From positions 1 through 10,987 of the forward strand of contig CAZNFQ010000074.1 in the NCBI GenBank assembly GCA_964571965.1: a stretch of DNA of 10,987 nucleotides, in the 5' to 3' direction. This stretch comes from Sabulitectum sp964571965. GTDB taxonomy: Bacteria; Fermentibacterota; Fermentibacteria; Fermentibacterales; JCC-6. A model generated the notes under the pieces. That model had not been told where the DNA came from. It saw only the letters and a program-made list of their open reading frames with translations, and did no database searches. Positions 7,086-10,987 of the stretch are shown one piece after another; position 1 is the first letter of the stretch, and every line of letters begins with the position of its first letter. A program made the position numbers and the translations under genes.

Positions 7086-8041
7086 CAGTCAACTCCAATT
7101 ATACTGTACTCGGGGATGATCTCTCCAGAATCTATGACCCCACCGTAAATCACCGATCCGTCGCCGATAACCGAGCCAGATCCTATTACCGTCTCTCCGG
7201 ACAGTCTGCAGTTCCTGCCTATTACGGCCCCTCTGCCTATGGTAACCGTGTCCTCGATCCAGACGGTTTCCGGGTCGGGAATGGTTACCCCGGACAGGAG
7301 ATGACCATCGGTTACCCTCTTCTTCATAACCGCTGTGCACCTGGCAAGCTGCAGCGGATTGTTCACCCCTGCAACCTCTTCCCAGTTCCCGGTAAACACA
7401 GGCAGAGCGCCATTTCCGCCCATTCCGGCAAGTGATACCGCATCGGTAAGGTAAAACTCGTTCTGAGCGTTCTCGCTCTTTATGAGCGGAAGTACACCCT
7501 TAAGTGTATCCGCACTGAATACCATTATTCCCGTGTTAATGATACGGATATCCTTTTCCCTGTCTGTGGCGTCTTTTTCCTCGACTATCCGCTGGATCCT
7601 TCCGTTCTGTCCCATTACTACCCGGCCATATCCGGTAACATCCGGTGGAGTGGTGGTAAGAACGGCCATTGGTGCACCGGATCTCTCCCTGGCATCAATC
7701 AGTTCACACACGGTTTCCTTCCTGAGCAGAGGAACATCACCCAGAAGGATCACTACCTGATCCGCATCTTCCGGCAGGGGCAGAGCGCAGCTCACCGCAT
7801 GGGCGGTGCCCAGCTGTTCCTCCTGCACGGCCCATCCCCAGCCGTTGGACTGGAGAAGGGGTATCACCGTTTCCCTTCCATGGCCTACCACCACCACAAT
7901 ATGCTCTATTCCGGAGGCTTCAGCTGTTTCCGCAGCCCTCTGAACCATGGATTTTCCAAGAACCGGATGAAGAACCTTGGGGATGTGGGATTTCATCCGT
8001 TTTCCCATTCCTGCGGCAAGGATTACAGCGGCAGTGGACAT
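7085..8041 (-). CDS. glmU: UDP-N-acetylglucosamine pyrophosphorylase, GlmU-like but without the acetyltransferase part
   Basis: The N-terminal uridyltransferase domain matches GlmU throughout and should form UDP-GlcNAc from GlcNAc-1-P and UTP for wall precursors. Numbering from ATG 8041, it has VILAAGMGKRM (6-16), the PKVLHPVLGKSM segment (21-32), QEEQLGTAHAV (73-83), LGDVPLL (100-106), GYGRVV (137-142), VEEKDA (153-158), NTGIMVF (169-175), NEFYLTDA (194-201) and EVAGVNNPLQLA (222-233). A left-handed beta-helix starts near 250 but has only about three or four turns and stops at residue 318, against about 450 in normal GlmU. The residues that acetylate GlcN-1-P in E. coli GlmU (from Arg333 onward, including His363) have no counterpart. 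The stop overlaps the HIT start, so no lost C-terminal piece follows. Two ATGs are possible (8044, 8041); GGGAG is better spaced for 8041. Another sugar-phosphate substrate is possible. Confidence 0.88.
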   Translation of the reverse strand: MSTAAVILAAGMGKRMKSHIPKVLHPVLGKSMVQRAAETAEASGIEHIVVVVGHGRETVIPLLQSNGWGWAVQEEQLGTAHAVSCALPLPEDADQVVILLGDVPLLRKETVCELIDARERSGAPMAVLTTTPPDVTGYGRVVMGQNGRIQRIVEEKDATDREKDIRIINTGIMVFSADTLKGVLPLIKSENAQNEFYLTDAVSLAGMGGNGALPVFTGNWEEVAGVNNPLQLARCTAVMKKRVTDGHLLSGVTIPDPETVWIEDTVTIGRGAVIGRNCRLSGETVIGSGSVIGDGSVIYGGVIDSGEIIPEYSIIGVD

Positions 8042-8397
8042 CATAACTCCCTGGGATTCAAGTTGTTGTCATCAGCTACGATCACCATTGGTTCCGGGGG
8101 GGCCTCATTCCCGATATCCATCCAGGCGAACTGGAGAATGATGACCCGGTCGCCCGGGCTGCAGAGTCTTGCCGCAGCACCGTTTATGCATATAACTCCA
8201 CTGCCTCTGCTGCCCTCGAGAACATAGGTTTCAAACCTGCTGCCCGTGTCGATATCCGCAACAAGAACCTTCTCATTGGGAAGGATCCCTGCCATGTCCA
8301 TGAGGTCCCTGTCTATGGTGATGGAGCCCACATAATCCAGTTCAGCCTGTGTAACTGCCATCCTGTGAAGTTTTGACTTCAGAAAACATCTAAGCAA
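8041..8397 (-). CDS. panD: aspartate 1-decarboxylase proenzyme
   Basis: PanD makes beta-alanine from aspartate for pantothenate and CoA synthesis. It is a pyruvoyl enzyme that cleaves itself between Gly24 and Ser25; the site is plain here in the motif LDYVGSITIDRDLM (20-33). SRFETYVLEGSRGSGVICINGAAARL (53-78) and SPGDRVIILQFAWM (80-93) are the other family blocks. The 118 residues are close to the usual 115-140. The start is TTG 8397: it gives the classic opening M-L-R-x-x-L-K-S-K-x-H-R, and GGAGG lies six bases upstream, while the next in-frame ATG (codon 13) would cut off conserved residues. The gene begins one base after the panC stop, so the two pantothenate genes are certainly co-expressed. 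A run of seven C on the coding strand (8096-8102) is inside the frame and causes no break. Confidence 0.97.
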   Translation of the reverse strand: MLRCFLKSKLHRMAVTQAELDYVGSITIDRDLMDMAGILPNEKVLVADIDTGSRFETYVLEGSRGSGVICINGAAARLCSPGDRVIILQFAWMDIGNEAPPEPMVIVADDNNLNPREL

Positions 8398-8398
8398 A

Positions 8399-9250
8399 TC
8401 AAACCTCCGGTTCGATCAGAACATTATCTATGAGTCTGGTTTTTCCGGCGAAAACCGCCGCAGCCAGAAGAACTCTTCCTTGTATCACTTCGACACTTTT
8501 CATGGTATCGGGGTTCACCGCTTCAATATACTGCACGGAAAGCAGGGGTTCCTTTTCGATTACTGCAAGAAAGGCCTTCTTCAGAACACTGCAGTCCCTC
8601 TCCCCCATGCCATGAAGGGCCGCCGCCTCCCTGAGACCCCTGGAAATGGAAGCAGCCTGCCTTCTTTCATCCTGAGAGAGATAGGCATTCCTGCTGCTCA
8701 TTGCAAGGCCGTCTTTCTCCCTTACTACAGGAGCTTCCAAAACTTGAACACCCAGCCTGAGATCCTTTACCATTCTTTTTACAACCGCCAGCTGCTGGGC
8801 ATCCTTTCTGCCGAAAACAGCAAAGTGGGGTTTCACAATACCGAAGAGCACCGCACAGACGGTGGTAACGCCGTTGAAATGACCCCGCCTGTAACCGCCG
8901 CATAGCCCTTCGGTAAGACCATTCACCCTTATCTCCGAAGAGAATCCGGGGGGGTAGACCGTATCAGGTTCAGGAACGAATACTGCGGAAACTCCCAGCT
9001 CTTCCAGCATGGAGAAGTCCCTCTCAAGGTTCCTGGGGTACTTGTCAAGATCCTCTTCCTTTCCGAACTGGGTGGGGTTCACGAAGATGCTGACCACAAC
9101 CCTGCGGGAAACCCCAAGGGCCATCTCCACCAGTTTCAGATGACCTGCATGAAGAGCACCCATGGTTGGCACGAAACCTATTTTAAACCCCTTTTCGCGC
9201 CAGTTGGCACAGAGAGAGGACATTTCCTTCTCGCTTCTCACAAGCTTCAA
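8399..9250 (-). CDS. panC: pantothenate synthetase (pantoate-beta-alanine ligase)
   Basis: PanC joins pantoate and beta-alanine through a pantoyl-adenylate. The 283-residue protein shows FVPTMGALHAGHLKLV (26-41) with the HxGH nucleotide motif, the VSIFVNPTQFGKEEDLDKYPR segment (53-73), CGGYRRGHFNGVTTV (117-131), FGRKDAQQLAVVKRMVKDL (146-164) and GLAMSSRNAYLS (181-192), the KMSKS-equivalent loop. The family length is normal. The start is TTG 9250, with GGGAGG nine bases upstream; it gives the usual distance of about 25 residues to the FVPTMG strand, and the first three bases overlap the stop of the deoxynucleoside kinase gene as TTGA. It is directly followed by panD, its pathway partner that supplies beta-alanine. 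panB is not in the window. Confidence 0.97.
   Translation of the reverse strand: MKLVRSEKEMSSLCANWREKGFKIGFVPTMGALHAGHLKLVEMALGVSRRVVVSIFVNPTQFGKEEDLDKYPRNLERDFSMLEELGVSAVFVPEPDTVYPPGFSSEIRVNGLTEGLCGGYRRGHFNGVTTVCAVLFGIVKPHFAVFGRKDAQQLAVVKRMVKDLRLGVQVLEAPVVREKDGLAMSSRNAYLSQDERRQAASISRGLREAAALHGMGERDCSVLKKAFLAVIEKEPLLSVQYIEAVNPDTMKSVEVIQGRVLLAAAVFAGKTRLIDNVLIEPEV
8404..8408 (-). promoter_or_regulatory. ribosome binding site that fixes the TTG start of panD
   Basis: GGAGG lies six bases before TTG 8397, inside the last codons of panC. The TTG gives the conserved PanD N-terminus, so site and homology agree. Confidence 0.8.
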
Positions 9251-9900
9251 ATACGCAAACCTCCCGAAGAAGAGGGGTTGAATCCCGAAAGACCTCCGGA
9301 ATGCGATAGAACTGCGTTCACAAGCCCCTCGAAGGCGGTTTCGTCGGTTCGGAAGTCAAGGCTGTCGGTGTTTACCACCAGAACGGGAAACTTCCTGTCC
9401 CGCAGGAACCACCTGTTGTATGAATCCACCAGCTCTTCAAGCCAGTTCCTGTCCATATCTTTCTCGAATTGCCTTCCGAATCTGTTTATCCTGTCCAGAA
9501 GGACCCCGGTGGAGGCCTGAAGATAGATCACCAGATCAGGTCCCGGCGACGATGAAACAAGCTGAGAAAAAAGCCTTTCATACAATGCCAGCTCCTCGCC
9601 GCGAAGGCTGATCCTGGCAAAGATCATACCCTTGCCGTAAAGGAAATCCGAAATGAGATACCTGCTGAAGAGGTCCGGCTGAACCAGGTTGGTCTGCCTG
9701 GCAAACCTGGCCAGCAGAAACGAAACCTGTGCCTGGAAACCATACTTCCGCCTGTCTCTGTAAAAGAGAGGAAGGAAAGGATTTTCCGAGGTTTCCTCCA
9801 GAACTGCCCTGCCCTCGAGCCTGGTAGCAAGCCTTCCGGCCAGGAAGGTCTTTCCCACTCCCACGGGTCCTTCCACAACCAGATATTTTCCATTCTTCAA
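9247..9900 (-). CDS. deoxynucleoside kinase (dNK / dGK-dAK family)
   Basis: It phosphorylates deoxynucleosides for nucleotide salvage; which base it prefers is not readable. The 217 residues contain the P-loop EGPVGVGKT (10-18), EETSENPFLPLFYRD (35-49), the FQAQVSFLLARFARQ stretch (55-69) that lines the substrate site, LISDFLYGKGMIFARISL (82-99), and the YLQASTGVLLDRINRFGRQFEKDM segment (126-149) with the Arg-rich lid. This order is that of bacterial deoxyadenosine/deoxyguanosine kinases. The last 20 residues are a Ser/Gly-rich tail without similarity that I recognise. TTG 9900 is the only usable start: an in-frame stop lies at 9934-9936, the P-loop begins ten codons after the TTG, and the only other option is a CTG at 9921. 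The gene follows folK after 17 bases and overlaps panC by four. Confidence 0.9.
   Translation of the reverse strand: MKNGKYLVVEGPVGVGKTFLAGRLATRLEGRAVLEETSENPFLPLFYRDRRKYGFQAQVSFLLARFARQTNLVQPDLFSRYLISDFLYGKGMIFARISLRGEELALYERLFSQLVSSSPGPDLVIYLQASTGVLLDRINRFGRQFEKDMDRNWLEELVDSYNRWFLRDRKFPVLVVNTDSLDFRTDETAFEGLVNAVLSHSGGLSGFNPSSSGGLRI
9260..9265 (-). promoter_or_regulatory. ribosome binding site of panC
   Basis: GGGAGG lies nine bases before TTG 9250 and 18 before the alternative GTG 9241. It is embedded in the end of the deoxynucleoside kinase gene. Confidence 0.7.
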
Positions 9901-9917
9901 CCGGCCTTTGCCCCCTG

Positions 9918-10418
9918 TCAGTCTGCCTTCAAACTACCCCTGAATATAATAGACGATTCGTCATCAACACTTTGAAGAAGTTCAGAGACAGTTTTATTCA
10001 GACCGGGAACCCTGCCTCCCCATATCTCTTCCAGGGGTAAAAGCACAAAAAGCCTTCGGGAAATACCCGGGTGGGGCAGGATCATATCTCCTGATGACCG
10101 GCCGCCCTGGAGAAAGAGGATGTCAACGTCCAGTCTGCGTGCCAGACCATTCTTTTCCACTGTGGAACCTGCATCGGTTTCAAGGCGTCTGCAGAACAGA
10201 AGAAGTTCCATATCACCGCCGGTCCACAAGCCCGTTACCGCGGTGTTAAGAAAGTTGCCTCCTGTAACATTTCCCCAGGGGGAAGTTTCATACACCGAGG
10301 CGGTTTCCAGCGAAGATATTCTGGGGTCTTTTTCAATGGTTTCTACACACCGGCCGAGGGTTCCCATAACGTCGCCCAGATTACCGCCCAGCCCCAGGGC
10401 AAAAGCTCTACCCTTCAA
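9918..10418 (-). CDS. folK: 2-amino-4-hydroxy-6-hydroxymethyldihydropteridine pyrophosphokinase (HPPK)
   Basis: HPPK transfers pyrophosphate from ATP to hydroxymethyl-dihydropterin, two steps before dihydrofolate. The 166-residue protein has FALGLGGNLGD (6-16), ASVYETSPWG (about 40-49), NFLNTAV, the RRLDVDILF segment with the two Mg-binding aspartates, and the PHPGISRRLFVLLPLEEI segment; all are diagnostic. The start must be TTG 10418: an in-frame stop lies two codons upstream (10422-10424), and the conserved first strand begins within a few codons. The start lies inside the end of folB, giving an 11-base overlap, and only a weak GGTGA precedes it, so translation probably depends on coupling to folB. 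With folB it forms a folate pair; folE and folP are not in the window. Confidence 0.95.
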   Translation of the reverse strand: MKGRAFALGLGGNLGDVMGTLGRCVETIEKDPRISSLETASVYETSPWGNVTGGNFLNTAVTGLWTGGDMELLLFCRRLETDAGSTVEKNGLARRLDVDILFLQGGRSSGDMILPHPGISRRLFVLLPLEEIWGGRVPGLNKTVSELLQSVDDESSIIFRGSLKAD

Positions 10419-10761
10419 CTGTCACCGAAGCCTCGTGAGCAGGCGGGTCCACAGGAGGCTGCGGTTTTCGCACGGTAACCTTCCATGAACCTGTCCACCG
10501 TTCCTGAAGCATGAGGAGAATGTCACCTGCAAGCTCCTCTATGTAAAGGTATTCTGCCTTCAGTGAAGTCTTCAGCATGGCGCATACAAGGGAGTAATCC
10601 ACCACAGGTTCTCCGCGGGACAGCAGGGGGCCCGTCCATACCAGGTCCAACGGAACAGCTCTCTTCTCAAGCCGTTCGAAGGGATAGGCGCCAAGTTTAA
10701 GGTTCAGGCTTATTCCCTTGATTTCAAGCCTTCCGGTCAGTCTCCGGTTTTCTTCAGCCAC
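10408..10761 (-). CDS. folB: dihydroneopterin aldolase (FolB)
   Basis: FolB converts dihydroneopterin to hydroxymethyl-dihydropterin and glycolaldehyde, giving the substrate of the folK product that follows. The 117-residue protein reads through LEIKGISLNLKLGAYPFERLEKR (12-34, with the substrate-binding Glu region), the VDYSLV segment (Tyr), YIEELAGDIL (Glu) and TVRKPQPPV near the C-terminus, which carries the catalytic Lys. Alignment with the family needs a start just before LEIKGI. The best one is GTG 10761, with GGGAAGG eight bases upstream; it overlaps the aminotransferase gene by 25 bases. The frame stays open further to 10968, but that stretch lies inside the aminotransferase and resembles nothing in FolB. 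The usual His of the GxHG-type motif is replaced by Leu-Gly-Ala-Tyr, as in other Gly-x-Tyr variants. Confidence 0.88.
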   Translation of the reverse strand: MAEENRRLTGRLEIKGISLNLKLGAYPFERLEKRAVPLDLVWTGPLLSRGEPVVDYSLVCAMLKTSLKAEYLYIEELAGDILLMLQERWTGSWKVTVRKPQPPVDPPAHEASVTVEG

Positions 10762-10987
10762 TTGAGAAGCCTTCCCTTCTTCAGTTCCATCTGCTCCAGT
10801 CTTCCCACAGCCTGATGTATCCTGGTGGAGGGAATGGTAAGGGCAAACCTTATATACCCCTCTCCCCATGTGCCGAAGCCGCTGCCGGGAGTTATCACTA
10901 TGCCGGCCTGGTTGATCATTTTTCTGGCAAATACCATGGAATCTGCTCCCCTGGGAAGCTTGACCCACACATAGAAGGTTCCCGGAG
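10737..10987 (-). CDS. PLP-dependent class I/II aminotransferase, C-terminal 82 residues (LL-diaminopimelate/alanine aminotransferase-like)
   Basis: Only the small-domain end is visible. It reads P-G-T-F-Y-V-W-V-K-L-P at the window edge, then GADSMVFARKMINQAGIVITPGSGFG and WGEGYIRFALTIPSTRIHQAVGRL, which is the classic end of fold-type I aminotransferases. The Arg in GYIRFAL would be the one that binds the substrate alpha-carboxylate. The W-V-K-x-P...SM-x-FA and TPG-x-GFG-x-x-GEGYIR-x-(A/S)LT patterns are closest to what I know of LL-diaminopimelate aminotransferase (DapL) and AlaC-type alanine aminotransferases. The PLP lysine lies outside the window, so the choice cannot be made here. A basic tail follows (KKGRLLKWLKKTGD), and the folB start is inside it. 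A DapL role would link it to wall and lysine synthesis, alongside the glmU-like gene. Confidence 0.85.
   Translation of the reverse strand, partial: PGTFYVWVKLPRGADSMVFARKMINQAGIVITPGSGFGTWGEGYIRFALTIPSTRIHQAVGRLEQMELKKGRLLKWLKKTGD
10770..10776 (-). promoter_or_regulatory. ribosome binding site that supports the GTG start of folB
   Basis: GGGAAGG on the coding strand lies eight bases before GTG 10761, within the last codons of the aminotransferase gene. It is the only good site close to the point where FolB similarity begins. Confidence 0.6.

Larger units (their letters stand above)
1..10987 (-). other. single co-directional transcription unit of 14 genes, open at both ends
   Basis: All genes run leftward. 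Junctions in transcription order are: aminotransferase/folB overlap 25, folB/folK overlap 11, gap 17, dnk/panC overlap 4, gap 1, panD/glmU overlap 1, glmU/HIT overlap 1, HIT/LytR_C overlap 4, gap 12, rsfS/argS overlap about 41, gap 12, pfkB/purM overlap 4, purM/apgM overlap 1, gap 5. I see no intergenic space for a promoter or a hairpin terminator, and no stretch above 20 bases lacks a gene. That the whole block is one transcript is inference; promoters inside genes cannot be excluded. Confidence 0.75.

Noticed and set aside
7085..7100. Frameshift or deletion as the cause of the short glmU-like gene
   Set aside because: The next gene begins within the stop codon and no acetyltransferase-like sequence is found in any frame downstream.
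6516..7148. Plus-strand open frame of about 210 codons
   Set aside because: It lies opposite the HIT gene, whose histidine triad and coupling signals are clear; the plus-strand product resembles no family I know and is a shadow.
8096..8102. Run of seven identical bases in panD as a possible slippage or error site (a second one at 8948-8954 in panC)
   Set aside because: Both runs encode Pro codons in frame, and similarity to PanD and PanC continues across them.
10762..10968. N-terminal extension of folB to about 186 residues
   Set aside because: The added part is read from the aminotransferase coding sequence in another frame, is rich in Gln, Gly and His without similarity to FolB, and GTG 10761 has a good ribosome site.
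1..10987. CRISPR arrays, insertion sequences, tRNA or rRNA genes, toxin-antitoxin or defence genes
   Set aside because: No repeated units, terminal inverted repeats, RNA gene features or such protein families are visible; the whole stretch is accounted for by housekeeping genes.

Overview
The window is a gap-free stretch of bacterial housekeeping DNA. All 14 genes I can support lie on the minus strand, so transcription runs from the right edge to the left edge. In transcription order they are: an aminotransferase C-terminus (cut by the right edge), folB, folK, a deoxynucleoside kinase, panC, panD, a short glmU-like gene, a HIT-family gene, a small LytR_C membrane protein, rsfS, argS, a PfkB-family sugar kinase, purM, an archaeal-type phosphoglycerate mutase (apgM), and mnmA (cut by the left edge). 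Nine of the 13 junctions overlap by 1 to about 41 bases and the other four have gaps of 1 to 17 bases, apart from uncertainty at the argS start. No spacer is long enough for an internal promoter or terminator outside a gene. The window looks like part of one long, translationally coupled transcription unit whose promoter lies to the right and whose end lies to the left.

Region by region: 8399-10987 carries cofactor genes (dihydroneopterin aldolase and HPPK for folate, pantothenate synthetase for CoA) together with a deoxynucleoside salvage kinase and the end of an LL-diaminopimelate/alanine-type aminotransferase. 7085-8397 holds panD and a UDP-GlcNAc pyrophosphorylase for the cell wall. 5662-7085 holds a HIT hydrolase/phosphorylase, a membrane-anchored LytR_C protein and the ribosome silencing factor. 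1-5702 holds arginyl-tRNA synthetase, an uncharacterised PfkB kinase, purine synthesis (PurM), glycolysis (ApgM) and tRNA 2-thiouridylation (MnmA). The genes belong to general growth: cofactors, wall precursors, translation, nucleotides and glycolysis.

The organism is a bacterium: PanD, RsfS, GlmU, MnmA and HPPK are all bacterial types. GC content is moderate, by eye a little over half. A folK-deoxynucleoside kinase neighbourhood, an ApgM-type mutase and a possible DapL-type aminotransferase would fit a lineage of the FCB group or a little-studied phylum near it, but this is inference and I would not name a genus.

I found no defence system, mobile element, CRISPR array, RNA gene or other dramatic new system. 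The points worth a second look are a GlmU homologue that lacks the acetyltransferase half, at least five genes that start with TTG (four consecutive), an arginyl-tRNA synthetase whose HIGH motif reads TVGH, a shortened MnmA, and two genes whose exact role is not known (the PfkB kinase and the LytR_C protein).
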